64,000 nt of DNA, taken from Cacajao melanocephalus (Eukaryota > Chordata > Mammalia > Primates > Pitheciidae). The stretch lies in NCBI GenBank assembly GCA_963573385.1, contig CAUYLG010044490.1, forward strand, positions 1 through 64,000, read 5' to 3'. A program made the position numbers and the translations under genes. The notes below the pieces were generated by a model, which saw only the letters and a list, made by a program, of their open reading frames with translations, was not told the origin of the DNA and made no database searches. Position 1 is the first letter of the stretch; each line of letters starts with the position of its first letter. Positions 1 to 16,408 of this stretch are shown one piece after another.

Positions 1-1
1 A

Positions 2-41
<40 letters not shown>

Positions 42-43
42 AA

Positions 44-109
<66 letters not shown>

Positions 110-135
110 AGGAAGGAAGGGAGGGAGGGAGAGAA
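1..135. repeat. (GAAA)n / (GA)n / (GGAA)n purine microsatellite
   Basis: An almost pure GAAA array of about 95 bases passes into GA dinucleotides and then GGAA/GGGA units. The array runs off the window edge, so its length is unknown. Such tracts often grow from the A-rich tail of an Alu or L1, but no parent element is visible on the right side. The length and purity predict length polymorphism. Confidence 0.95.
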
Positions 136-214
136 AAATGACAAATGTCTAGTTTATAAAATATGTGAAGTACATAAACTCCAAGTAATTTGTATTTAGA
201 AAATGGTGACTCTA

Positions 215-875
215 AGTCAATAAAATAAAAAACAATAGAAAATGCACAATGAACAAGAATAGACATTTCACAAACAAATGCAAATGGTCAATTAGTAAGG
301 AAAATATGTTCAACATTTACTAATCAGGGAAATATAAAACGATTAAGTCACTCTTCTTTAGCCTCCATATTGACAAAAATTATCAAGATTAAACATATCC
401 AGGGTTGTCAAGGATGTAGGAAAAATAGATACTCTTATACACTGATGGTAGAAATAAAAATGACTACTTTTTTAGATGACAGTTTGGCAGTATCTGTCAA
501 TATTGCAAATATACATGCAGTTCTACCCGGAAATTTCACTGCCAAGCCTCTCTTCTAGAGAAATGCTTACACCTGTGCACAAAGAAGCACAAACAAGGAT
601 CTTCACTGCAGCATTGTTTACAGTAGAGAGTGTTAAATCTCCACCTAAAGGAAAATAACACTATGGTTTAAAAAATGAAGTTGATCTATTTGTACTAAGA
701 CATATTGCTAAATGACAAGACAATGTATGCATTATCATCCCAGTTACTTTCCACACTTGAATGCATACATATATTTGGGTGTGAAAGGTCGATATCTACA
801 GAAAACAGAAAACAGTGGTTACCTCTGGAGAGGGGAGTAAAATTCAGGGGAGATGAGAAATTAGAAAATGTTTAC
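215..875 (+). mobile_element. Old L1 fragment, 3' end of ORF2 and 3' UTR, sense
   Basis: The stretch reads like the last part of L1 ORF2 and the 3' UTR of an ancient (L1M-class) element: ATGCAAATGG-type and CAGCATTGTTTACAGTAG-type segments, then a GGTTACCTCTGGAGAGG-like segment typical of old L1 3' UTRs. Frames are interrupted by many stops. An Alu (876-1172) splits the element; the tail resumes at 1173 and ends near 1255. The subfamily is not assigned. Confidence 0.75.
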
Positions 876-1172
<297 letters not shown>

Positions 1173-1255
1173 AGAAAACGTTCACTTTTTATTCTATTTT
1201 CTGTTATATTGTTTGAATATTTTGCAACCAGCCTAGATGTGGGTGGAGCAATTGT
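1173..1255 (+). mobile_element. Old L1 3' UTR, continuation after Alu
   Basis: The sequence continues the sense L1 3' end broken at 875. It includes the common L1M tail pattern of a T-rich stretch followed by TTGAATATTTTGCAACC. There is no clean poly(A) tail. Confidence 0.6.
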
Positions 1256-1260
1256 TTAAG

Positions 1261-2420
<1,160 letters not shown>

Positions 2421-4639
2421 AATGCTTCTTTTTTTAAATTGTATTTCAATCTTTATTATTTTCAAAAACCCCGATATGCTTCATGTAAATAAAAAGTATT
2501 ACAATAATATATGTGGGGGGTTGTGCTCCAACATTTAGGGTAATATCAGTGTTGGCATCTCCATTTTATGAATAGAAGACAGACATGGAAAGGCTTAGGT
2601 TCCTGGAATTCACAGGAAAATGAACTTGCAACTCTTACCACTTTCACTTTTCCCTTTGCCATGTATAGAAATGTTGGTCACACAGGCCCCAAGTGTATTT
2701 CCGTGGTAGTTGCCCCAGATAGCCCACAGGCTCAAGCCAGGCCTTGCACCCTTACATAGGTGTTCACCAAGGTATTTGTGGGTGTTGGTAAAGTACAGCT
2801 GGCACCCCAAGCTAGGAAAAACATAGAACCCTAGGCCTTTCACCTTTGTTTCTTCTCCCAGACCTGGGCCCTTTCAGGGCAGAACACTGAAGGCAGTGCA
2901 TTAACATAAAAGCAGACAGAAATGTCCTTTTTTCCATGTTTAAAGCCAGTTGGACAATTTATTCACCTAGTCTACCCCCATAAACACAGCTAAATTGTGC
3001 CCTGTCAAGAGGCACCTGTGGGTCAGATGAGCACTCTGAGTCCTATCTCATGTCGTATCCTGGGCTCTTGGGCTACAGAGTGATTCATTGGAATCGGGAT
3101 CCATTTTGCATGGTGCAGCTTTACGCATGCCTCATTGAAGAAGGCTCCTCTGTGCAGTGTATGTTATTATAAGTAATATGCCCACACACCACAGATTTTA
3201 ATGCATCCTAGAAAGCAAACTACTGGCAACAATAAGTTATAAGCATCCCTGACCAAATTAGTTGGTTATTCATCTGAAGACCAACAAACTCAGCCTCTAT
3301 TGAGCCATGAAGGAAAGAGAAAAACATCGAACAATTATATAGATATTCTATAATTGGGGGTTGGAAAGTGACTATATTGAAATACTTTCCTTAGCATGGC
3401 TGAACTGCAAAAGGTCTGGGGAGGTCATTTGGTCCAGCTACTGCCTCATCCTGCTGCAGACTCCAGGGATCCATTAGCATAGTCCAGCAGAAAGAAAAAG
3501 ATAGATACCAAGAAAATGTGTGTCTTGTTACACATTTGACAGCTACAATTTCCTAGGGCTACTCCGCTGAAAGAACAAGATGTCAAGAATAACTTAGGAG
3601 ACGTTTTTTAAAAACTGTCCTAGGGATATGTAAGAAAGTTGGCTAAGCCACGATAAAAAGAAGTAAAACGACAGAAGGGCCCCCCTCAACTAGCCCAGAT
3701 CACCCCTCACCTGGCCAACGCAGGCTGCTCAGCCAGCAGATGAAGGAGAAAACAGGGTCTGGGAGATATTTTTCTATTTCCATACTTTTAATTATTCTTA
3801 ATGCATACTCCCTAGATGGCTTAATCACTAACAGGCTGAAGCTATGGTCTGGCATAACACTGGGTTAATTATGCTTTTTGGTTTACAAAGGCCAAAAATA
3901 AATGCACTTAGGCTACCTCAAGTAATGAGGGTTCACTGTTCAATTACACATGACAATATATGTGGCTTCTTCTCTCTCTACCTACACGCCCACAACTCTT
4001 ACCAACCCCTAACCCCAAATCCAGCAGGCTGATCCTCTCCATTATTTCTCAGCTCAAATTCCAGAGCGTCTGTTTCACCAACGTAATTACCTAATTCCCA
4101 CTGGTCAGAGCTTTTCCTGTCAGACCACCCTTCAAGCTACTTGCCAGCCTATGAACTGGTTGCCCTTGGGTCAGGTGGCTGCCTCTGGTCCAATCATCAG
4201 GCGTCTACTGCACAACGTACAGTTTAGGGCTACTTCCTTCCCGAAGGGGCTGTGTACCAAGGCAGCTTTCCTTAGGAAAGGGTGTGGGAATTTCAAGCAC
4301 ATGTCTGTCAAGTGGCCACCAAATACTTAAGAACAGATAAACTACTGATTTGGAGGCAAGAGTCTTTATAGGAGCAGGACCAGCTTTGCAGACTTACCAC
4401 TTGTGCAGTTACACAGGGTCCCTGTGCTCAAAAGGACCCACCCTTGGGTAAATGCTCTGCTGTGGCCATCTTTAAATACTTTACAATTTTTGAACAGGGG
4501 ACCTGCATTTTCATTTTGCACGGGAATTTGCAAGTTATGCAACTATTCCTGTATAGGATTTTTTATTACATTATAAAAAGTGAAAGGATTTTCATAAAAC
4601 CAAATAATTTTGGATCCAGTGATTCTTCTAAGATCATCT
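2421..4639. other. Mostly unique sequence; possible ancient repeat near 3.8-4.3 kb
   Basis: No exon or named repeat is recognised. The part from about 3820 to 4330 has the general look of an ancient LTR-type interspersed repeat, but I cannot assign it with confidence. Open frames here are short, at most 77 codons. Confidence 0.5.
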
Positions 4640-4765
4640 ACTACAAATATTCATTTGACAAATAAGAAAACCGAGGTCAAAGAAAGGATAATTGGCTTAA
4701 TCAAGATCCACCAGTGAGTACTAGCAATGTCACACTAGAAACAGATTCTTACCCGTCCAAGTCCA
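4640..4765 (-). repeat. Probable MIR/L2-type fragment
   Basis: A degenerate version of the segment 'tttgacaaatgaggaaactgag ... agtgacttgcccaaggtcac' is visible. It is shared by MIR elements read on the complementary strand. The fragment is short and diverged. Confidence 0.4.
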
Positions 4766-4925
4766 GACGTATTCTTCCATGGGACAGGCTTTCTCCTGGC
4801 AAGGACTACCTGATGCTGGTGCATTTTGCCAGGATATTTGGTAAGCTACTTGGAAATCTCATAAAATAAAGGCTGATGTTAAAACACAAATGTGGATCTT
4901 TTCTTGTTCAATCTTACAGCTCGTT

Positions 4926-6010
<1,085 letters not shown>

Positions 6011-6502
6011 GTTAAATTAGACTTAACCAATTCTCTCCCCCTCCCCGCTCTGCTGTAGACAGAAAGAAAAACCTGAAAAGTTTTCAAAACCTGCATAATC
6101 CATTGCTTATTTAGTCATTGGCACAGCTGCGCAATACAATGGTGAAAACAAGAAATGTTCCCAATTCTTCCTTTGGAAATTTGCCAATATCATCTCCAAA
6201 GTATCCTTCAGATGTTATCCACTTATATTTTTCCAGTGCACCTACCAGCAGAGTGCCTAAGCACTTTCACAAGAGCTATATTTTGAACCAAAAGCATGAC
6301 CAGGAATACAAACCTCAATATTGCCCTAGTTTAGCAAAACATTTGCCTTGGGTGACAGCAGAAAAAGAAGCTTCGTCCTTCTGATACCCCTGCTTCCCTT
6401 GGGAAAACTGTGATTCCTACCTAGGAAAGACAGGAAATGTGTTTCCCGGACATATTTTCTTTGTTGCTTCAGTTACACACATTTTATATTTATGCAATCC
6501 CC
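6011..6502. other. Unannotated stretch
   Basis: No repeat or gene is recognised. An 88-codon frame (6118-6384) shows no familiar domain and no flanking splice context that I would trust. Confidence 0.5.
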
Positions 6503-6988
6503 ATGTGGTGGATCAAAGATGGCTACAAATTCTTTGACACTTCTCTCCTGTGGAGAAGGAATCTGTTTCCATCATTCTTGATTCTGGGCTGTCCTGTGAC
6601 TGCTTTGACCAATGGAGTATGACAGAACTGGTACTATGCCAATTCCAACCCTAGTCTCTAAAATAACCGGCAGAGTCATGAGTGACCCACTGTGTAAGAG
6701 TCCAACTGGCCTTCTAAAGAGAACATGTAGAGATGCTCTAAGACTACATTGAGAGGGAGAAGTGCCCAAAGCCTGTCAGCCATTCCTGTCAAGACACGAA
6801 GCATGTGAGGGAAGCCGTCTTGGATACTTCAGCCCACGCCAGACCATTAATGCCATGTGAGGCAGAAGAATCACCCAGCCTAGCACTGATCAAATTCCTG
6901 ACCCAGGAACTTGTGAGATAATTAAAATGTGGTTTTAAGACAGTAAGTTTTGGAGTAATATGCTATGCCACAATACATAATCAAGATA
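6503..6988 (+). mobile_element. MLT1-type MaLR solo LTR, sense
   Basis: The order of motifs is that of an ancient ERVL-MaLR LTR of the MLT1 group: TGGTGGATCAAAGATGGC, GATTCTGGGCTG, CTGTGACTGCTTTGACCAATG, and the terminal GGTTTTAAGACAGTAAGTTTTGG followed by a GTTATGCAGCAA-like end. The length (about 485 bp) is normal for the group. No internal MaLR sequence is adjacent. Confidence 0.75.
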
Positions 6989-7395
6989 TCACACTATCAA
7001 AAATTAAACACTAGCATCTACAAATCTTTTAGACTCAAAATTCAATTTTGCCTAAATTATCTTAGATTATTAATAGAATGATCTCATGCCAGGAAGCCAC
7101 AGCTACTGGGAGAAGGGGCTAGGTTCAAGTTAAGACAACAGAAGAATTTTCCAGCATCTCCTTGCTACAGTGCCAGAGATAAGTCTCCATTGGCCAGTGC
7201 TACCAGACAGCACTCCAGAGATCATGGCCAGGGAGTCTGGAGTTTGCCAGCTCACACAGGACCACCATTCCTGAGGGCGTCCTTTGACCAGCCGCAACCC
7301 TACAGTACTCTGCCTGTGTCCACCAGTGCCATGTCCACCACCTCATGGGTGTCACATGTGATTATTCTTGGAGGTAGGTTAAGAACCAGGCCCTC
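6989..7395. other. Unannotated stretch
   Basis: I see no recognisable gene or repeat. A 77-codon open frame begins at 7190 and runs into the following Alu. Confidence 0.5.
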
Positions 7396-7691
7396 AGCCG
7401 GGCATGGTAGCTCACGCCTGTAATCCCAGGACTTTGGGAGGCTGAGGCAGGCAGATCACTTGAGGTCAGGAGTTCGAGACTAGCCTGGCCAACATAGTGA
7501 AATCCCATTTCTACTAAAAATACAAAAAAATTAGCTGAACATGGTGGGCACCTGTAATCTCAGTACGTGGGAGGCTGAGGCAAGAGAACAGATTGAATCC
7601 AGGAGGCGGAGATTGCAATGAGCTGAGATTGAGCCACTGCACTCCAGCCTGGGTGACAGAAGACACAACTTTGTCTCAAAAAAAAAAAAAC
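7396..7691 (+). mobile_element. Alu: Alu, sense, full length
   Basis: The element runs from AGCCGGGCATGG to the poly(A). A 15-bp target-site duplication with one change flanks it: AAGAACCAGGCCCTC (7381-7395) and AAGAACCAGACCCTC (7692-7706). The right monomer has lost a few bases at the start (GGTGGGCACC). Confidence 0.97.
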
Positions 7692-8872
7692 AAGAACCAG
7701 ACCCTCCACTCCAGCCCTTGCCCTTTCAGGGTGGGCTAAGGGAGGGAGGGCTAAGTCTTGGAAGGAGAGATTCCTGGATTAACTTCCTCAGCCCACAACG
7801 ACTGGCAGTTGCCACCCACTGCAGCCATGTGCCTGTTCTCACCCACCCACAGGGTTGCCAAGGCCTGAGGGAGGTGGCACTGGCAGAAACCATAATTAGG
7901 AATTTCATCATATACTTTAGCTAGAATTGAGAACAAATTCTTCCTTACAACATGCAAATCTATTGTTCGACTTTCAAATATCCAACTAACTTTCAAACAC
8001 ATTTTTGGGAACCCATTAGATACAAAAGTAAGACACTACCTCTTCTGAACTGTAGACATGGCCTTGAAATTCAGACAAGAGCATTTCCAGGGTTGACACA
8101 ATAATGGAAGATTCAAAAGACACATGATGGAAGAGAACAAGGAGGTCAGCAAACATGGTCCAGCAAGGTCCAAGTTGCGCCGAGGCAAACATGGACCCAG
8201 AAGCTATGAGGGAATGAAAAGGGGAAGTGCAAAGAGGGTCTTCACCCCTCCTGTGTCCCTGGCTTCGAAGGAGTAAATTCTCATTCAGTTTCATAAAAGG
8301 CTTTCACCATTACCTATACAGACAAATTAAAGCAGCAAGTTGACCATCTGAATAATCTATTGTGATAGATCAGTGTATGGATAGTACTGGGGGAGAGAGG
8401 TGTTTGGCTTTAAGCTTTTTCTCAAAGGCTAAAGGAACAAATTTTAGCATTTTCCCAAATTATCTCAATAATTTTTTAACCCTTCACTTCAGACAAAATA
8501 TTTAAGGAAATGCTATTTCCATAGTATTCTTGGGTCATATCTATAGAGCCACAGCCCAGGGAGGGGCACAGGAGGGAAGAAGGAGGGGTAGAGTCACCCA
8601 GATTACCTGTCTGGTTGCTTAGACTGGTCCAATTTCACTAAGAATCACACAAACCTCTTCATTCCTTCTGCTTTGTTCACCTGACCTTTTTCAATTTCTT
8701 TTTCCTTTCTCCATTACCCTAAGGGAGTAATCTAGCCACTGTGGCTTTCTTTGCATGCAAAATGTAACAGTGCCTTCTTTCTTCTTTCAGATAAAGGCAG
8801 TCTTGGGGAGGGGAAGAGAAAAGCGCCTGGCTTCTTCAAATTAGCTCTGAAATAAAAGTCACTGCCAGATGT

Positions 8873-8891
8873 TATATAAAAGGTGACGTAA
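8873..8891 (+). promoter_or_regulatory. TATA-like box followed by CRE-like half palindrome
   Basis: TATATAAAAG (8873-8882) is followed directly by TGACGTAA (8884-8891), a CREB/ATF-type site. If the TATA-like box were used, a start near 8903-8912 would be expected. No exon is recognised downstream. Such short motifs also occur by chance. Confidence 0.25.
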
Positions 8892-9535
8892 TCCTAAAGT
8901 GCTTCATTACATATGCAGCTCTGCTCTTCAGCCCAGGAGGAGTTTATTACATTTTGTCGATCCCATTTTCTATACCCACATCATTTTTACATAATTTTTC
9001 CTGCCTGACAGACATCTTCACATTTTCACAGCAACCCATCAAGACAGTGTTACAACAGCACAGGGAATTGGGTTAGCAGTTTACAAATAACGGTGCTAAT
9101 AAGTCAGATTTGTCCCTGAGATACAAATCAGGAGTAAATGGTCTATCCATGCATGTGAGAAGCACATTTATTTTGGAATAACAGGGAAGAAAGCAGAGCA
9201 CTGTTTCAACTGACACCGTGTTCTTTCAGAACGTGTACCAAACCTATTCTACAAGTAGGAAAATGCGGAAATGTCCACCTAAAGTTATTCTTGCAATTCT
9301 CTTCGTTTTCCTAATAAATTCCTGGCTCATAGTGAAATAGATGGCCACGGCAAATGCATTAAGATTGAACTTCCTGCCTTTTTGGATTGCACAAAAATTA
9401 GAAGAAAATACACCATTTGTACCAATGAAATATCTAGCTACTGAGATGCTTTAAGTGCAAACACTGAGAGACACTTCCTCCCACTTGCCAGGTGCTAAGC
9501 ATCCTTCCCTGTCTCCCTGGGCACTCATGGCCCCA

Positions 9536-9549
9536 CTGCCCCCTGATGG
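9536..9549 (-). promoter_or_regulatory. Candidate CTCF binding site
   Basis: Read on the minus strand, the sequence is CCATCAGGGGGCAG followed by TG. It agrees with the CTCF core CCASYAGRKGGCRS at all but the S position. It lies in unique sequence. Its orientation points toward lower coordinates. Confidence 0.5.
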
Positions 9550-10331
9550 TAAAAAGCAGCAGTGCAGGCTGGACCATTCTTCCTCAGGAGGATTGACAGA
9601 CTGGAGTGGACGGTTCAAAGACATTTGCCTTAAGGTCAGTGTGAGAGGCTAAGGACACTGAGTTCTTAGTTACTAGTCAGAAACAAACTTATGCGACTCA
9701 AAATTCCAGTGGGAAAGAAAGTGCCGGTGACTTCTACCCCGAGGAAATATACATAGGAGGAAATTTCATCTTTAGAGCCTCCTTCAGTCTTACGGAAAGA
9801 TCCCTGTAAAAATGAACTTTATGTCTTTAAACACTAATCATAAACTTAAAGTAATGGAGGTTTTTATTCTTTTTTAAGAGTGGAAATTGAATATAGGAGA
9901 AGGGGAGATATAAAGGCTATATGGAGGAATTTTGACCCCTCCCTGCCACCCCTACCCCCTCACTGCCCAGAAAACAGAGGTACTAGCAAGTAGCCCCAAA
10001 ATAAATGTATCTAATATCACACTTTTATCCAAAGTCATCACATGCCTTAGCACTACAAGTAGCTTGTTTCATAGGTTCAAATTTTCTTCTTTTTAAAGCT
10101 GTTTTTCTTTATATCAGAGTAATTCATGCACATAATATAAAGAGTCAAATCGTTCCAAAGGAGTCCAAGCAGTCCCTACCTCCTGTTTCCTGCTCCCGGA
10201 CGGCAGACACTTCCAGTTCTTTTAAATGAACCATTTACTTTTTACCTCTGTATCTGTAAATAACGTGTTCATGTTGCTGCTTCTTGATTTTTTAGTTTAA
10301 GCATCATATATTGACTCTGCACTATGGAAGA

Positions 10332-10339
10332 TGACGTCA
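10332..10339. promoter_or_regulatory. Perfect CRE palindrome TGACGTCA
   Basis: A full 8-bp cAMP response element with its CpG intact lies in unique sequence. There is no TATA box or recognised exon beside it. CpG-containing sites decay quickly in this genome, so an intact one is mildly notable. Confidence 0.3.
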
Positions 10340-10536
10340 TAAGTCCCCGCACACACATACACAGCCCCATCACATATATACACTTCCCAGTATGTTATAA
10401 TTTCGGTAAGAGCAGTAATCAATATTTATAGAACTATGACTATTAAATTCTTGACAACAAAGCCACGTGGTATATCCTGTTCACCTTTCCTGAACAAGTT
10501 TATGTTTTCCCCAGAATTTAAAAAAAAAAATGTCAT

Positions 10537-10863
<327 letters not shown>

Positions 10864-10891
10864 TCACACGCTACATTTTCTATGTATTTAT

Positions 10892-11154
10892 TGTATTAGT
10901 TTCCTAGGACCGCCATAACCAAGTACCACAAACTGGGTGGCTTTAAAGAACAGAAGTATATTGTCTGTAGTTCTGGAGACTAAAGTCTAAAATTAATGTA
11001 TCAGCAAGGCCATGCTCTCTCTGCAGGCTCTTCCTGTCTGCTCCAGCTTTTGGCATTTGCCAGCACTCCTCAGCATGCCTTGGCTTGCAGATGTGTCACT
11101 CCAATCTCTGCCTTGTCACTTGTCATATGTCACTTTTCCTTTATTTCTTTTTTC
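10892..11154 (-). mobile_element. MLT1C-like LTR, antisense, part 1
   Basis: TGTATTAGTTTCCTAGG, CCATAACCAAGTACCACAAA, CTGGGTGGCTTTAA and GTTCTGGAGACTA are the reverse complement of the MLT1C 3' end. An old Alu (11155-11445) interrupts it; the rest follows at 11446. Confidence 0.8.
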
Positions 11155-11445
11155 CTTTTTTTTTAACAGGGTCTCACTCTGTCACGCAGGCTGGAGTACA
11201 AGGGCACAACCATGGGTCACTGCAGCCTCGACTTCCTGGGCTTAAGCCATCCTCCTCCCACCTCAGCCTCCCAAATAGCTAGGAGTACAGGAACATGCCA
11301 CCACTTCCGACTAATTTTTAGTTTTTGTAAAGACAGGGTCTCACTATGTTGTCCAGGCTGGCCTCAAACTCCTGGCCTCAAGCAATCCTTCCACCTCAGC
11401 CTCCCAAAGTGCTGGGTTTACAGTCATGAGCCACTGCACCTGGCC
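11155..11445 (-). mobile_element. Alu: AluJ-type, antisense, inserted in MLT1C
   Basis: CAGGGTCTCACT, the TGTTGTCCAGGCTGG segment and the CTGGCCTCAAGCAATCC segment are hallmarks of the oldest (J) Alus. It ends at CACCTGGCC. It lies inside an older MaLR LTR, which fits the expected order of ages. Confidence 0.93.
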
Positions 11446-11715
11446 TATGCAGGCTTTTTCCATGTGTGTTTCTGTCTTCACATGGCATCTCTTCTCTGTG
11501 TGTGTCTGTCCCTGTGTCTCTTCTCTTGTTATAAAGACACCAGTCATCTTAGATTAAGGGCCTACTCTACTCTTGCATGACCTCATTTTTAACTGACTAC
11601 TTAATTTTGTCTACAAAGATCCTATTTCCAATAAGTCACATTCCCAGGTACCCAGAGTTAGGACGTCAACATTTTAGTTGGAGGTGGCGGGAAGAGAACA
11701 ATTCAGCCCACATAG
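11446..11715 (-). mobile_element. MLT1C-like LTR, antisense, part 2
   Basis: The remainder of the LTR is present: ATAAAGACACCAGTCAT, AAGATCCTATTTCCAATA, AGAGTTAGGACGTCAAC and the end AATTCAGCCCACATA. Together with part 1 it makes an almost complete LTR of about 530 bp. Confidence 0.8.
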
Positions 11716-13105
11716 GTCTTCATTAATTTATCCCCAGCTCTGCCCAACTGTCTAAGTCTCCTCTGAGTATATTATCTGTTTTCCATCAATCAGGTTTCTG
11801 TGTCAGTTCACTCTCAAATGGGCTTTCTCTTTATAATTGGCTACAACTACAGCACATCTCCTTTTAGGTTCAAGTGGAAAAACAGGACATGTTTTCCCCT
11901 CTGTAGTCTCATCACAGGCCAGACTCCAACCAGTTGTTGCAGGCAGGAGAAGACTGCACTCATGTGACTTGAGCTTGGGTTATATGCTCCCTAGATAAAG
12001 CTGGGCATAAGACCAGCTTTATTTCACTAAATGACCTAAGCGTGGAGAAGAGAGGATCCCACACAGGGTGAATGGATGAATACTGAACACCAAAACTAAA
12101 TGAACATCCTCTACTGTCACCTGTTAGAAAATACTTTAAGAGGGGTCATTTTATCCCCAAGCTTGGAACAAAGCTTTTGTCCTTCTAGAGAATTTTATAA
12201 TAATCTCTTCCTTCCAGGAAGTTTCAGAAAGAAGAAAAGACGTTAAACAAAAAATACATTCAGATCTACATGTTATCCTTTTTCTGATTTTATAGAGATT
12301 ACTCTGGTAATATCTGAGGAAAAAATACATGTCACTTTAGTACATTTTTGCATCCTAAAATGTTTGGAGAGAAGGTACTTATTATCCCAAATACAAAATC
12401 TCATACACATGGAGGGAAATATCCCCTGGTCAAAGCCCCATGATTTCAAATAGAATGATGCAGAAAATAAAAAATTCCAGCCAGGCAGGCAATAACCATC
12501 CTGTTCATAAAAACGCTCTCCTGCTGAGATGCCACAAGAAGTTTTCTTCAAATGAGCTTTCACACTGCAATCTCGTTGTCCAGCATCATCTCTTGCCATC
12601 TGTGAAGAGTTTGGAAAACAATGGACTCATTCCTCTCTCCACCTGACAGTATCTGCCTCTGTGAAGGAGTTCAGAAATGGTGAAATTTTGGTTTTCTTTT
12701 CACCCATTTTCCTATTATTTTGTTGTTGTTGTTTTTAACCTAATTTTTTACATTTTTGAACTACAGATCACAAACTTTAACAGTCACATTCACTGGAACA
12801 GATTGCTTGAGCCTAAGAAAAATTAACCATCATTTCCTGTCAGAGCACTTCAACTGAAGCAAAACAAAGAACATAAGAGCTAAGATGACAAAACTGAGAA
12901 GAAAAATAGGGGAAAATGGGAGAGGATGGAGTCAGAAGGAAGCTAGGAGAGAGAACAAGAAAGCCAGGGAAACCAAGGAATTTTTTGAAAAGTGGCTATG
13001 ACTCAGAAACATTTAAAATAATTTTTTTAAGTGGAGGGAATAACAAAAGATGGGAAAACCCCTAACCTAAGCATGAGGACCTGCACTGCGGGCAGCTGCT
13101 TCGCC
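11716..13105. other. Unannotated stretch
   Basis: Nothing is recognised with confidence. A 108-codon minus-strand frame (12273-12599) and a 68-codon plus frame overlap each other, show no domain, and are chance-length. Confidence 0.5.
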
Positions 13106-13216
13106 CCAACCCTGTGCACCTGTCTGGGTGGCCTCTCTGGGCCTCAGTCTCCCGCACTGCGTGGAGTGATCCAACACATCTCCTGAGCCCCTCCAGCTCC
13201 AAGACGCTGTGATCTT
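13106..13216 (+). repeat. Probable MIR fragment, sense
   Basis: The segment GGCCTCTCTGGGCCTCAGTCTCCC followed by a short spacer and CTCCAGCTCCAAGACGCTGTGAT resembles the 3' half of an MIR element. It lies in a locally GC-rich patch. Divergence is high. Confidence 0.45.
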
Positions 13217-13756
13217 GAGTCTTCCACAAGGGCTACGGAAGAGATGGGAGCCACCCACTCAGTTAACACTCACATGGCAGGTGCCTACCCAGGATGGGCA
13301 CCACGTGTGCGAGGATGACGATCGAGCAGCCCACTGTAGGGGCTGGCTTTCACACTGCCTTTGCTGATAGAGCTGTCTTCTGCTGAGATCAGAGGGAGGT
13401 CTGATGGGTAGCTAAGTGCTGGATGTAAAGCTGCCAAACCAGCAGGCTCAAGGGAGGCACTCGAAGAGGAGTATTTCCTAAAAACACAGCATTGTAAATG
13501 ACACATCTTGACATCCCATTCCCAGAACCCATCACCTCACCTCCCCTGGGATTTTAACCATTTAAAAAACAGTGAGCTCCCTATTCCAGGTGATGGTAGT
13601 AACAAGGCCTAATTCCCAGACCAATGCCCTCCACCAAATACACCAAAGCAGAGATGTAAACTCTTCTATAACTTATTGTCTCTTCTATTTGCTGTCACCC
13701 TACATGTAAGCTCCTGAAATTTTATAACGTATTAAGTATTGAGAAATTTGGGCCAG
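13217..13756. other. Unannotated stretch, locally GC-richer
   Basis: The patch from 13080 to 13450 is richer in G and C than its neighbours and keeps several CpG sites. A minus-strand frame of 73 codons (13285-13506) shows no familiar domain. No exon is called. Confidence 0.5.
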
Positions 13757-13936
13757 CAGTGATTTTCAACCCTGAGACATTTAGCTTGGCTAGAGAGTTA
13801 GGATTTTTGTTGTTGTTGCTGTTTTAATATAGATGTCTAGTCCCCTTATTTAATTGGTCTGATGGGGATTCAGGCATCAGCCTTTTTTAACCACTTCCCA
13901 GGTAATTCTAATAAGAGGCTAGTGTGAGATCCACTG
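13757..13936. mobile_element. MER5-type hAT non-autonomous element
   Basis: Terminal inverted repeats are visible as CAGTGATTTTCAACCC at the left and a degenerate GTGAGATCCACTG at the right. Between them lie ATTGGTCTGATGGGGATTCAGG and CCAGGTAATTCTAATAAG, typical of MER5-group hAT elements. A TTG-rich expansion lies inside at about 13808-13825. No convincing 8-bp target duplication remains. Confidence 0.65.
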
Positions 13937-14712
<776 letters not shown>

Positions 14713-14715
14713 GTT

Positions 14716-15057
<342 letters not shown>

Positions 15058-15129
15058 TTAAAGTAAATTATCTGGCTTCTGTGGCCATCCATTTTCACTT
15101 TTTGAAATTTGGCAATGATAATCCTACTG

Positions 15130-15345
15130 TAACCTACCAACCACATATTTGGCTCTTACAATGTATCAGGCACCGTATTAGGCACTCTAATCTCTAGTAT
15201 CTAGTGACGGAATAACCCCACAAAACAAGCACCATTTTTCCAGGTTTTCAGATGAGAGACCTCATGGCTGGTAACTGTTAGAGCTGGGATTTAAATTCAA
15301 ATCTGCCTGGCTCCAAAAACAACAATCTTTTCACAATGCTCTCCT
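15130..15345 (-). repeat. MIR, antisense
   Basis: Read on the plus strand, the order is a GTATCAGGCACCGTATTAGGC segment, then an AACCCCACAA-like segment, CAGATGAGAGACCTCATGGC and AGAGCTGGGATTTAAATTC. This is the complement of an almost full MIR. Confidence 0.75.
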
Positions 15346-16393
<1,048 letters not shown>

Positions 16394-16408
16394 CCCACCT
16401 CTAACTTC

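Larger units (their letters stand above)
7707..10536. other. Repeat-poor island, 2.8 kb
   Basis: No Alu, L1 or LTR is recognised across this stretch, which is unusual for this window. It holds a CTCF-like site at 9536-9549, a TATA/CRE-like cluster at 8873-8891 and a perfect CRE palindrome at 10332-10339. Open frames are at most 92 codons and show no familiar domain. The repeat depletion would fit regulatory or conserved non-coding sequence, but conservation cannot be judged here. Confidence 0.5.

Noticed and set aside
1..135. Purine array as a regulatory H-DNA element
   Set aside because: It could form triplex DNA, but it is most simply a microsatellite and is cut by the window edge.
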